Below, piece after piece: positions 1-9,977 of a stretch of DNA of 64,000 bases. Each line of letters starts with the position of its first letter. Within the stretch, counting starts at the first letter, position 1. The translations under genes and the position numbers were made by a program. Source of the DNA: Sphaerosporella brunnea (lineage: Eukaryota > Ascomycota > Pezizomycetes > Pezizales > Pyronemataceae); assembly GCA_008704415.1 (NCBI GenBank), contig VXIS01000100.1, positions 62,001 to 126,000 on the forward strand, written 5' to 3'. The notes under the pieces are model-generated. The model was not told where the DNA came from. It saw nothing but the letters and a program-made list of their open reading frames with translations, and searched no databases.

Positions 1-604
1 CAAGCGGAATTGTGCTGGCCAAGGGCTCGCTAGGTCCAAAGCTGGATAAACAGAGTTTCGTCAGTCAATTGCGCTTTGCGTGTTGATGCAAAGTGATGTG
101 CTACCTCAAACTGCTTCCTTCCGGGTCGCCCTTTTTCGCGAGAGTAGCTTTACCGCCCGTGAACGTCCATTCAGAGGCGGCGGCGAGAGAACAGCATGCT
201 AGCAAGAGTAGGGACCGAAGAGACATTTTCGTGAACGCTGGAGGTTGCATTGTTGTGGGTTGGAGGTTGAGATATCCACACGGCCACAATAGATGACGAG
301 GCCTGGCTAGAAAAGGAAACGTGGTCATGCGCTGCATCTCCTCTAGCTATCACTCGTTATTTGTGTAACCGACCCGCTTGACGACCGACAGTTCTCACAA
401 GTTATCACTCGAGTGTCTGAAGTTAAATGCCTCCGCCATTCAACATTAAAAGCATACTTCTGAGATATCTACTGAATTCTGCAACTCTAAACACCAAGCT
501 CCCCGCTCGCAATAAGGCAGACAAAGCTCCGCAGAGTACAGTAATCAGACAGAAAGAAACAATTCATGCACTTATAGCTCATGAATCACCCTCTCTAAGG
601 GCTA
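1..604. other. intergenic, no gene seen
   Basis: No reading frame here has a recognisable domain or a credible exon structure. The short frames at 93-353 overlap on both strands and look like chance. The 3' end of the small secreted protein gene lies just to the right. Confidence 0.5.
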
Positions 605-880
605 TTATACAGTAGCAGCAACAACTGCTACCTCATCCACCTCATCCACCTTGTCAACCTTGTCAACGCTATCGACGCGCTGGTTCACGTCTTCCGGTCC
701 GAGAATTCGTCCGAACCTGCCGGGGAAAGGGGGGAAGTTGCGAGGTCCACTGGTCTTGCGGCCGCGATAGCCCATGCCAATGTTTTCGGGGCGGAAGACG
801 TTCTTGGGCATCGGAGTCGGGCCAGCAACCGCAAGGAACCCTGCGGCGCTGAATATGAGAAGGAAGGCGGTAAGATGCAT
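605..880 (-). CDS. small secreted protein candidate, 91 aa
   Basis: A single-exon frame of 91 residues. The first about 20 residues form a hydrophobic signal peptide (MHLTAFLLIFSAAGFLAVAG) with a likely cleavage after the small residues that follow. The mature part is about 70 residues, rich in Gly, Pro, Arg and Phe in its first half. It ends in a short K-V-D/E-V-D repeat (residues about 70-84) and a hydrophobic tail. There are no cysteines in the mature part, unlike many fungal effectors. No family was recognised, so function is unknown; a secreted peptide or cell-wall protein is an inference from the signal peptide alone. The coding status rests on the signal peptide and clean start, and a transcript would be needed to be sure. 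Confidence 0.5.
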   Translation of the reverse strand: MHLTAFLLIFSAAGFLAVAGPTPMPKNVFRPENIGMGYRGRKTSGPRNFPPFPGRFGRILGPEDVNQRVDSVDKVDKVDEVDEVAVVAATV

Positions 881-1534
881 CGTGAGAGGTAGGTAGTTGC
901 TGTGTGTGCCGTGTGGGTTCTGCGATAGGAAGAGGAACGGATTTGGAAAGAAAGGAATGAGCGTGACTTGGTTTCAATTATGCTTCTTGCCTGTGTTTAT
1001 GCTTGTATCCCTGTGGACCAGATATCGTGACTGGGGTTCTTTTTTTGGGTGACGATGCTATCTACCTATTGCGAACTAGACTGACATGCGGCGCAGTAAT
1101 AATTTGATACGTGTGGACACGGGAAAAGCCCGGAGCTCTAAAAAGCAGCTCTTAATGTATCGAGAGTTGGGCGAGCTGTTGGGGCAAAGTTTCGTCACCA
1201 GAGAGAACAGGAGTTCTGGAAGGTCGGCCGTCTGCAATTCACAGGACATTACAACGGGTCTGTAATACCCCAAGAACACCGTCCAGTGCATTAATGTGTT
1301 CAACCGATCGCGTTTTCGGAAATTTTCCCATCTCTAACCCCATTCGCCAACGTACAATCAATGCAATGGAGACCCAAGCAATGCGCACTTTCTCTGACAA
1401 AGTTGAAGATTCCAAGGATTTTTTTAATTTGCCCTAGACTTTTGCCAGGCGCCTGTTTCGATCCCAAACAAGCACCACCGAAGAAGACCCAAGTAAATGA
1501 GAACAAACGAAAGCCCCAACTCCCCAGACGCCGC
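881..1534. other. intergenic between small secreted protein and uL23 3' end
   Basis: It contains the promoter of the small secreted protein (right side of that gene) and the 3' UTR of uL23. No coding signal recognised. Confidence 0.5.
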
Positions 1535-2247
1535 TTACACGATAGCAAGCTTGGTGGCGGCAATGTCGAGAGCGTCAACATCGGGAGTCAGGCGGACGAA
1601 GGCCTTCTTGCGTCCATCGGGCCTAATAACCACCGTCAGCCACAATCACAAATAACGGCTCCCACAGCACCACTCCTCCATCAGGACCGCGGAATCAAAA
1701 CGTACCTGATCAAAGTGTTAACCTTGACGGCTTCGACGTCATACAGCTTCTTGACCGCATCCTTGATCTGCCTCTTGTTCGCCTTGATGTCGACAATGAA
1801 GACTAAGGTGTTGTTCTCCTCGATCTTCTTCATGGCGGACTCGGTGTTCAAGGGGTGAACGATGATCTTGTACTGGTCCAGCCGGGGAGCATGAGGGATG
1901 CTCTTGCGGGGGTACTTGGGGTTGCGGGAAAGGCGGAGGGTCTTGGGGCGGTGGAAGGTGACCGACGTGCGGATTTTCTTGTGGACCTTGGAGTGGGCAC
2001 CCTTGAGGGCAGCCTTCTTCGCGTCGGCGGCCTTCTTGGTGGTGGGCTTAGGGCCTGTGAGCAGCGGGGACCCGTCAGCAACATAATTCCATCATAGCTT
2101 CCAGTCCCATGCCCTGCGTATCATATCCCATCTCCCAGAAATATTGAATTTGCTTCGCAAGTTCGCAGGATCTTCGGGAGCAGCGGTTCGACATGGAGAA
2201 ATCGGAGGGGCGTGGTAATTACCCTTCGCAGCAGACTTCGGCGCCAT
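1535..2247 (-). CDS. RPL25: 60S ribosomal protein uL23 (L23/L25)
   Basis: Large-subunit ribosomal protein that binds 25S rRNA domain III near the exit tunnel. Three exons (2223-2247, 1706-2054, 1535-1622) join in frame to 153 codons, the usual length for fungal uL23. The N-terminus MAPKSAAKG leads into a Lys/Ala-rich extension. The core contains [20 protein letters not shown] and [20 protein letters not shown], followed by [20 protein letters not shown]. The C-terminus is [20 protein letters not shown], which is diagnostic. Introns have GTAATT and GTACGT donors. The first exon holds only 8 codons plus one base, a common layout in fungal ribosomal protein genes. A pair of TTAGGG/AACCCT elements lies about 145-160 bp upstream of the ATG. 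Confidence 0.95.
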
Positions 2248-2390
2248 GGGATCGAGATTGTCGTAAAAGGGCGTGGGGCGGGGTGGGTTGTCGAGGGCTG
2301 CTGTCGGTCGGTGGTCGCTGGGCGTTGATTTCCGTGATTGCCAGAGTCACGCCCGAACATCGAAGTTTGTGGGGGGACTGGTGTGGGAGC

Positions 2391-2408
2391 TTAGGGTTTG
2401 CTAACCCT
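2391..2408. promoter_or_regulatory. TTAGGG / AACCCT inverted pair upstream of uL23
   Basis: TTAGGGTT at 2391-2398 is the reverse complement of AACCCTAA and fits the ARCCCTAA site of Tbf1-type factors. CTAACCCT follows at 2401-2408 in the opposite orientation. It lies about 145-160 bp upstream of the uL23 start. Tbf1-like factors are known to act at ribosomal protein genes in several fungi. The role here is inferred from sequence and position only. Confidence 0.4.
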
Positions 2409-2530
2409 GCTGTGTGCGCACAAATGAGCTGCGCATCAGGTGATGTGGGTTAGGTTTATGTGCAGCATTCGATCGCGAACACCAATTCGAACACCAAAAT
2501 CAAGCGAGACACGCATGCTAGACTTCTATT

Positions 2531-3210
2531 TTAAAGTTCCCCGATGCTGTCTAACCGCATAGAAGAAGCCAGCGTTTGGTATGCCTCAACGTCTCCAGAC
2601 GTTTCTCCTCTATCGCACTCCTCGTCACCAGCGCCCTCCTTCTGGGTGTCATGATCATCTACTTGGTCCTTTGGCCTGCTTCTTCGACGTAGGCTTGCAT
2701 CCACCATGGCATTGAGCAGTCCCGTTGTCTGGACATGCGACCAGGGGCCATCATCGTTGGCAGCAACCAGGACATCCTGGGCATCTTCCTTGACCAGAAT
2801 ATTGAACTCATTGAAATCGCCATTAATGAGCCGGTTATCTGCAAACTTGAGTATGGGCTCTACGAGAGTCTTTTAGAGCACGGCCGGGTCCATGGCTCCA
2901 TCCTGAGGAGGCGAGAAGGCATCACTCAATTCCATGATGACCCGGACTCCTCTCTAATACCGATCTGCTTTTCGAAGAGATACGCCTTCTTGCGATCCAT
3001 GAGCGTGTGCAGAGCCAGACATTCGCCGGCACCGACCAATGTGTTGTGGCCCTGACCTTCGCAAGCAGTCCAGAATCGACCTGTGATATCACTGTTGACA
3101 CCCGCAGTCCTGATGAGTGGTGTCCGGAAGCCTTAGTGATTTTTGCTGTTCGTTTTGGTGGCAAGACGCGCAACAGTTAATGGGTTGAAAGGTGTTGTAG
3201 CGCATGCGTA
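2531..3210 (-). pseudogene. decayed copy of RIO2 protein kinase
   Basis: Reading the minus strand, pieces of the RIO2 ribosome-biogenesis kinase appear in the right order but in shifting frames. Near 3135-3180 is a fragment with SKNH. Then comes SGLLAKVR, then LALHTLMDRKKAY and QIGIREESG (compare the RIO2 winged helix and nucleotide loop, GNQIGVGKESD). Then VIMELSDAF, then RLINGDFNEFNILVKED, which matches the catalytic loop HGDFNEFNIL. After that HVQ..LLNAMVDA.LRRR parallels HVNAEYYFNRDVDCIRRFFRRR. The tail stays open to a stop at 2531-2533. The block with the ATP-binding lysine (about 90 residues) is missing, the catalytic His is Asn, the metal-binding DFPQ is gone, and there are in-frame stops and frameshifts. 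It cannot encode a kinase. A functional RIO2 is expected elsewhere in the genome. Confidence 0.75.
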
Positions 3211-3750
3211 TTCAACATCGCGGTGGTAGATTGTATTGATTTGGTGTCGCAGTTTCAGAAGTCCACCATCGCATGTGATGGCAACCCATCCCAGCCCATA
3301 GCCTCTTGGCGCACGTGACCCCCAAAGCACAGCCGCATGGGGCGCGCAGTTACAGGGCCGGATACAGGGCCGCATATCAGACAAAGTGGAATATTGAGAG
3401 CAAAGCGGAGGCCGACGGATCCGACGCAAAAGAGATGCACAGCTAGGCGTCCGAATAGCAGTGGATATATCCATTTCATGTTGACTGCGTGTTGCCGGTT
3501 CATTTCTACAGCCGAAACATATCTCATCATCACAGCCACAGCCACGCCTGAGTAAGAAGCACCCCGGCAACCAGCAGCAACCTCCACCTTCCTAGCAACG
3601 ACGTTCAACAATTCCAACCGCCAACACTCCACGACTCCAGAACTACCCGTGCAGCCCCGCGCCATCACAATCGCTTGGACGCGGCCAGCTATCGCTCCAT
3701 AACTCCGGCGAATCCCAGATTGTACGCCTCCGCGACCGACCACCGCCTCC
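3211..3750. other. intergenic, promoter side of CDC50
   Basis: Long minus-strand frames cross this stretch and run on into the CDC50 exons, but they carry no motif and are best explained as shadows of a GC-rich strand. I see only the likely CDC50 promoter and 5' UTR. Confidence 0.5.
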
Positions 3751-5252
3751 ATGGTGAGCTCCGACGATGGTCGCGAGATGGGCGAGGATGGCCAGAAAAA
3801 GGAGAAGAGCCGGAAGCCAGGAAGTATTGCTGCTCCCTTCCTTCTGCCACTGTGGATCCTGCGCGGGCTCACACACGATTTCTTCGCCCAGATACCGCGT
3901 TCCGGCAACAACGATTAAAGGCCTGGCAGTAAGTTGCGGAGCGGAGGAGCGACCGCGAGGCGGCGGTATGGGGCATCGAGAGCTGTGAGCTGACCGCGAC
4001 GACCCACAGGCCAATTCTGACTCCTAAGACCGTGCTACCGCTCTTCTTCATTGTCGGTGTCATATTCGCGCCGATCGGCGGGCTCTTGCTGTACGCAAGC
4101 GCACAAGTCAGCCGCCCCAATCGAGCTTTCACTGAAGCATGTTCGGAGTGAGTGTCGCTGACCTCCACAACAGGTGGAAGAGCTGGTAATAGACTACACC
4201 AACTGCGAGGACCAGGGAAGCACGTTCAGCCAGATCCCGTCCGAGAAGTACTCTGCAGTATTCAAGACCGCGCTCCCGCGTAACGGTGTTCCGGAGTGGA
4301 AGGTCGAAAAGAACGTGCCAACGACGGATGTGTCTATGCTCAGGACCAACCCGGACTTCAACGAGACGGTGTGCACCATCAAATTCGACCTTCCCAACGA
4401 GCTGAAGCCGCCGGTGCTGTTCTACTACCGCCTCACGAACTTCTACCAGAACCACCGTCGCTATGTCGCCTCGCTCGACCAACCCCAGCTCAAGGGCGAC
4501 GCGCGCACCTTGTCGCAGCTGCAAAAAGCCTCTGATTGCGACCCCTTGACCTGGGACGACGTCCAGAGGAAGCCGTACTACCCCTGCGGCCTGATCGCCA
4601 ACTCCATGTTCAATGACTCCTTCGCGCCGCCCATGTGGCAAAACCCCAGGTCTTCTAAAGATGGCGGCACAGGGCCCGTGGTCTACAACATGACCACGAA
4701 GGGCATCGCCTGGCCGTCCGACAAGGACCGGTTCGGCCAGACCAAATACAAAGCCTCTGATGTTCTCCCGCCCCCAAACTGGGTCAACAGCTTCAAAGAC
4801 GGAGTCTACAATGACAGCAACATTCCGAATCTGCACGAGATGGAGAACTTCCAGGTGTGGATGCGCACCGCAGGCTTGCCCACGTTCAGCAAGCTTGCGC
4901 AGAGAAACGACAAGGATGTCATGGAAAAGGGCACGTACGAGGTCACCATCTACGACCGCTTCCCGGTCAAGGACTACTCCGGCACGAAGAGCATCGTCAT
5001 CTCCACCCGCACCGTCATGGGTGGCAGAAACCCCTTCTTGGGAATCGCTTATGTGGTCGTTGGCGGCCTTTGCATTGTTTTGGGAATGCTGTTCACTGCG
5101 AGACATCTCATCAAACCAAGGTTCGTCCCCCTCCCCACCCCCGATGGAAGCAGCTGGTGCTAACCCCCTCCTGCAGGAAACTCGGAGACCATACATACCT
5201 CTCCTGGAACAACGAAGAAGCACAAGCGCAAGCAACCGGCCGTGAAATCTAG
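3751..5252 (+). CDS. CDC50: Cdc50/Lem3 family P4-ATPase (flippase) subunit
   Basis: Non-catalytic beta subunit of aminophospholipid flippases, needed for ER exit and activity of P4-ATPases in the late secretory pathway. Five exons (3751-3823, 3892-3928, 4010-4106, 4174-5120, 5177-5252) sum to 409 codons. The short N-terminal tail ends in [20 protein letters not shown], the family hallmark, followed by the first membrane segment ([20 protein letters not shown]). A large luminal domain follows with paired cysteines (for example YTNCED and the segment [15 protein letters not shown]) and [15 protein letters not shown]. The second membrane segment (about residues 355-380) precedes a short cytosolic tail. 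Splice sites were chosen because each junction restores the conserved frame. The start is the first ATG in frame upstream of the conserved block. Confidence 0.93.
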
Positions 5253-5799
5253 GTGAACACAGCCGAAGGCGGGCTTGAGCGCATATGGCTTGGTTAAACG
5301 AGATGAGACGGCAGTGATGATGAATGAAAGGAGGGGTTGCTTGCTAAAGTCTCTTCCTGGGTGTTATGGGTCACGGGTTTCCTAATGTTTCTTCGGGCTG
5401 CTTTTCTTGTCTCTTTTTTCTTTCTTGCTTGCATTTTTGTCATCACGTTTGAGCTCAAGTTTGGTTTCTCTTTTTTTTCCCGAAGAATTGTACTGTTACC
5501 TATAAGTCTTCCATTTTATTGTGATATGTTAATAGAAACCTTAGCTCTGACCCAGCACTTCTTGTGAGAGGAAAAAATCAGGCAGTTGTTGAAAGCCTGC
5601 CCGCCAAATCGTGAAGTGATATTGAACTATTCAAAATGCAACCAATATTTGCCTCGCCCCCACCCCATAAAACCAACCCATCCTTTACCCAATAAAACTG
5701 AAAAGGACTTTTAGATGCTACCCATATTTATATACCGTGGATATCGAAACACCGGAAAGTTGAAGTTCCCTTACCCAACGCCGCTACTGTTCGACTCTT
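5253..5799. other. convergent 3' intergenic CDC50 / SER3
   Basis: T-rich 3' flank of CDC50 running into the 3' flank of the serine gene on the other strand. No coding signal. Confidence 0.6.
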
Positions 5800-7539
5800 T
5801 TAATACAAAACTCTCGTCATGATCTTGGCTGCAGTATGATTAGCGCTGATGTTTTCAAGGAGGAAATAGACGCTTACAACTCAAACTCTCCAAACTCTCA
5901 CACAGGCCCTTGATATCACCCAAATTGACATCGCTGATATCGGCCATAAGGTAGGCAACGTCGCCGCGAGAGTCCGACATCTGCTTGACGACGTTGTGAT
6001 CACCGAAGATCGAATTGACCTGTCGCAGGACGCCAGGACGGTTGGCGTGGATGAAGATGACACGAACGTGGTTCTCCTCAGCAGAGGTGAGGGAACGCAG
6101 AGTGACTTCGGGCATGTTGACAGCACCGAGAGTGCTGCCCTCGTTGATGTAGCGGACAAGCGCATCGGCGACCTCAACCCCAATGGCGCGCTGGGCCTCT
6201 GTGGTATATCGTGAGAAAATATCACTTTAACTCTGAAATCATAGACATACCCTCGGTGCTTCCACCGATGTGGGGGGTCAAGATCAGGTTCTTGAGGGAC
6301 CGCAAGTCATCACCCCAAGCGTTCAGGGTGGAGTTGAAGTAGTCACCGTTCGCGGCGGGCTCGGACGGGTACACGTCGAGGGCGGCACCAGCAAGGCGGC
6401 CAGAACGCATAGCTGCACTGATTATGATGTCACTTTAGCAGACACTCTCTTTCCGCAGAGCAAAGGGTTATGAAGGGCTTACATCAAAGCAGGGATATCA
6501 ACTACACTTCCACGGGAAGCGTTGATGAGGTAGCTACCCTGCTTCATGTGCGAGAACTGCTCCTCGCCAATCATGTTCTTGGTCTCCGGCAGCTCAGGAA
6601 CGTGGAGAGTGACAAAGTCTGAGGTCTCGAGGAGCTCCTGCAGAGTGTTGACCTGCTTGGCGATGCCCAGGGCCATCAAGGGCACGACATCGTAGTACAC
6701 GACGCTCATACCCATAGACTCGGCCAGCACGGACAACTGCGAGCCAATGTGTCCGTATCCAATTATACCCAAAGTCTTTCCACGGATCTCCCAGCACTTG
6801 CTGCTGACCTTGTTCCAGGTACCTTGGTGCATCTCGTTCGAGCGGTCACCAAGCTGTCTCGCCAGAATGATGATCTCCGCAATCACGAGCTCCGCCACAC
6901 TTCGTGAGTTGCTGAACGGCGAGTTGAAGACGGTGATACCGTGCTTGGCGGCATAGTCGAGGTCGACTTGGTTGGTACCAATGCAGAAGCAGCCGATGAC
7001 GATGAGGTTCTTGGCCTCACGCAGGACTCTCGCCGATAGCTTCGTCTTGGAGCGGATTCCGATGGCGTGGACGTCACTGTTTGTGCTACATCAGCTCCTG
7101 CCGCTTATCGATAAAGGAACTGCATATTGACAGGGATTGATTTTTTTTTTTTTTTTTTTTTTTTTTCATATATGGTGGGGGGATAATTGCGCGGCAAAGA
7201 AGAAAAAAAAAGTGGGGCGGAATTTTTATGACATAAGACTTACCGGATTTTCTCGATCAACTCGTCCTCTGGCAGGGAGGACTTGTGAAATTCCACCTGG
7301 TAGCCCTGCTTCTTGAGGATATCCTGCGCTGTCTGGTTCACGTTCTCCAGCAGCAAGATGCGCACGTCCCCAGTGTTGAAGGGCTTCAGCTGCTTGGAAG
7401 CGACACTGGCCGCAATTCCACGTGGGCCGAAGGACGACGATGGGGAGTGGAATGTGGAGGTAGGCGAAACCGACAAGCTGAGGTGATTCTGGAAGGCGTT
7501 GGCTAAGCCGCCAGCGATATCACGAGGAGCAGCAGACAT
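5800..7539 (-). CDS. SER3: D-3-phosphoglycerate dehydrogenase (serine biosynthesis)
   Basis: Oxidises 3-phosphoglycerate to 3-phosphohydroxypyruvate with NAD+, the first step of the phosphorylated serine pathway. Five exons (7244-7539, 6483-7085, 6251-6417, 5878-6198, 5800-5828) sum to 471 codons, close to yeast Ser3 (469). The NAD-binding loop GIIGYGHIGS is at about residue 205. NASRGSVVDIPAL carries the active-site Arg region, and LILTPHIGGSTEE carries the catalytic His. A C-terminal ACT domain follows (PEVTLRSLTSAEENHVRVIF onward) and the protein ends TRVLY. The last exon has just 29 nt. Intron 1 is the longest in the gene and holds a T run of about 27 nt. A TGACTCA site lies 166 bp before the ATG. 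Confidence 0.96.
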
Positions 7540-7704
7540 GGCGTTGCTTTTGGGCTGGGTACGAGAGGTAGAGGAGGCGGGTGGGTTAGAGGAGGAGAGT
7601 GGACTCTTGAAGCTTATAATTGTAGGTTGCCGGGGAAGCAGAAGAAGGCCGAGACGCCGACGAGATCTTCGGTTCGCGATTGCGTGCTTGCTGTCTGTCT
7701 GGGT

Positions 7705-7711
7705 TGACTCA
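7705..7711. promoter_or_regulatory. TGACTCA, Gcn4/CpcA-type site upstream of SER3
   Basis: A perfect consensus site for the general amino-acid control bZIP factor (Gcn4 in yeast, CpcA/Cpc-1 in filamentous fungi), 166 bp upstream of the SER3 start. A second perfect site sits in front of the arginine gene in this window. Function is inferred. Confidence 0.5.
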
Positions 7712-8004
7712 CAGTGGTCGCCGTCGACCTGCGTTGCCGCAGCCCTAACGTCAATGAAGATCGATCGTACGTTCAGACTCTCGAATACTTTCGGCGCTCT
7801 ATCTGGCGGCAAACACAACAACAACGAAAGGCAGCTAACGGAACGGATACAAAACCAACTGCACTTGCTTGCGGGTTGGTTTTCAGTCTTAAGGCAATTG
7901 GACGTTTTGTTGAGATATTGTCGGTGTTCTACCCTGTCACGCTAAACCATTTTGGACGAAAGTACGAAGGTCATGTCTTAGACTCTACCGTCGAGATTCG
8001 GTAC

Positions 8005-8081
8005 TAAGGCAATGTGGCTAAGTGACTTTGCCAGGAGGCTGACTTCCCCACAGAGCGCAGTGACTTTGCCACATTGCCTTA
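8005..8081. mobile_element. 77-bp MITE-like element with 14-bp terminal inverted repeats
   Basis: TAAGGCAATGTGGC at 8005-8018 is matched exactly in inverse at 8068-8081. The inside shares the motif GCAGTGACTT.GCCA with the larger fold-back element that begins 25 bp further on, so the two look related or nested. No coding capacity. Confidence 0.6.
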
Positions 8082-8105
8082 TTACCGGGATGATACGGTA
8101 TTATG

Positions 8106-8235
8106 TACCGCATAAACTCGCAGGCAAGAGACTGGGCTAAGTCACTGCGCCATGTAGGCTTAGTGGCTTTGCCACATGGCGCAGTGACTTAGCCAGTGAC
8201 GTAGCCCAGTCTCTTGCTTGCGAGTTTATGCGGTA
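8106..8235 (-). mobile_element. 130-bp fold-back element, copy A
   Basis: A nearly perfect palindrome. The outer 35 bases pair with the last 35 (two mismatches). An inner stem of 15 bp (GTCACTGCGCCATGT) encloses an 18-base loop, and one arm carries a 12-base insertion that repeats part of the stem. A second copy of exactly the same length lies at 50125-50254 in the opposite orientation, about 90 percent identical. It has no reading frame, so it would move only through a transposase in trans. Strand is given relative to copy B. Confidence 0.85.
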
Positions 8236-8849
8236 GCTACTTAAGTACTAACAATGCACTGCGAACCCTGGTGAGAAGCGTACTCGAGTACATACATACA
8301 TCACTAGACATGCAGCCAGGCTGAGCTCATGACTGTGCGATTCATCGGCCCAACTCCTTTGGACGTGCCGCATTTTGAGATGCCCCGCACATTGGGTGCA
8401 TCACTCGTCTCAACTTAGCTTAGCCCTTGATGTCATGCTCGGGGCCAAACTTGCTTTTGTCGAGGGTCTGCGATGATTGTTCTATTGTGTGTATAAGTAA
8501 GAACTTATGCACTTGTATGAAGCACCCCCCCCAGATACCCAAAGCTTCGCATAACGCCCCAAATATTGAGAAAATGTATGTATAAATGTCCCTGAAAGCA
8601 TAGGATCCTGGATAACAATGCCTGAACCCGTTCCCCGTGTGGTGGATGAACACCAACCCTTGTGATGGATGAACACCACATAATCTTGCTCCTAAAACGC
8701 CGGATATGTTGAAAACAGCAGAGAAGAAAAAAACAAAAGGTAGAAGTACAATGTCTACAAAAGAAAAGTGGGCTGCCGTTGCGCGCCGACTCTATCGGTT
8801 GTTCCTGAGTGCCTGAGTTTCTTGTTAGCGTTTACCACCTCCCGGAAAG
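8236..8849. other. intergenic right of fold-back element
   Basis: No gene recognised. A 14-base imperfect direct repeat around GGATGAACACCA occurs twice near 8645-8680. The right part is the 3' flank of the GTP cyclohydrolase gene. Confidence 0.5.
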
Positions 8850-9977
8850 CTACCAGGAATTTCGTACCAGGTGCATAAACTCCTCCCTGGTCCGCGTGCT
8901 CTTGCGGAATATTCCCAGCATGGAGCTCGTTGTTGTGCTGGCTGTGGTCTTGCCAACACCTCTCATCACCATGCAGAGATGGGCGCTTTCCATGACGACC
9001 GCGACACCCTGCGGCTGCAGGATTTCCTCAATGGCCATGGCCACTTGTTTGGTCAACCGTTCCTGCAACTGCAAGCGGCGAGCGAACATCTCGGCGATTC
9101 GGGCAAACTTGGAAAGGCCAAGGACCTTCCGGTTGGGAATATATCCAATGTGCATTCGACCGGTGAAGGGCACCAAATGATGCTCGCACATCGAGAAAAT
9201 TTCAATGTCCTTAACGATGACTGTATGCGCAAATTATACCGTCAGCATTCTCGAGCTTATACCCTCTGTCACCAGTTTGGGTGTTGCCGAGAATGTGCAC
9301 ATACCGAGCTCATCGTGGTCTTCTTCGAAGACAGCGTTGTTAACAATATTCTTCAGGTTCTCTTCGTAACCTTTGGTGAAGTAGAGCATGGCCTTCGCGT
9401 ATCGTAGTGGCGTCTCCCGAAGACCCTCCCGGTCCGGGTCTTCACCGATGCATTCAAGAAGGGTTCGGATACTGCACGCAACACACAACACATGACATCA
9501 GAATATGCGTAGATCTCGCAGGGGCTTGCTGTACGTACGCTCCGGACAACTTGTCGACACGCGCCTTTGCTTCTTCCGGGGTGGCCTCAAGACGAGCCCT
9601 TGTGCCCAAACCTATGCAAGCAATGAGCCAACCGCGACTAATGTGAAACGCGCAGAAAGGTTCATACTGGGCCATGAGAGTCCGTCGAAGTCGACTGGCG
9701 GGTTCAAGGTGTATGGCGTAGCCGGCCGCGAGAGGTGCGGAGGCGTAACAAGACCGGTGCCATTTCGCTGGCCCAGTGCAAGCGCAGTTCGTGCGCGTTC
9801 GCTCTGTGTATGGTTGTTGGGGGCGATGTCGTGTTGAGGGCCATTTCCGTTGTCACGGGAGCCATTGACTTTCAAGGAGCTGAATAACTCGGTGGCTTTA
9901 TCTAGGTGGTCATGGCGGTTGGTGGCCGAACCGTTGGTGAACCGACCGTTCGTGGTGGTATCCGGGGAAGGAGTCAT
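8850..9977 (-). CDS. FOL2: GTP cyclohydrolase I
   Basis: Converts GTP to 7,8-dihydroneopterin triphosphate, the entry step to folate and tetrahydrobiopterin. Four exons (9668-9977, 9539-9611, 9305-9471, 8850-9220) give 306 codons. A variable Asn/Thr-rich N-terminal extension of about 100 residues precedes the catalytic core. The core has [20 protein letters not shown], the zinc site and substrate loop [14 protein letters not shown], then [18 protein letters not shown] and [16 protein letters not shown]. It closes with [15 protein letters not shown]. The protein ends [13 protein letters not shown], close to the usual fungal C-terminus. Every splice junction was fixed by the conserved frame. 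Confidence 0.95.

Noticed and set aside
3255..3911. 218-codon minus frame left of and across CDC50 exons
   Set aside because: No motif, overlaps coding exons of CDC50 on the other strand, and has no splice or start context.
4129..5235. 368-codon minus frame opposite CDC50
   Set aside because: It mirrors the conserved CDC50 exon and carries no domain; a shadow frame due to codon bias.
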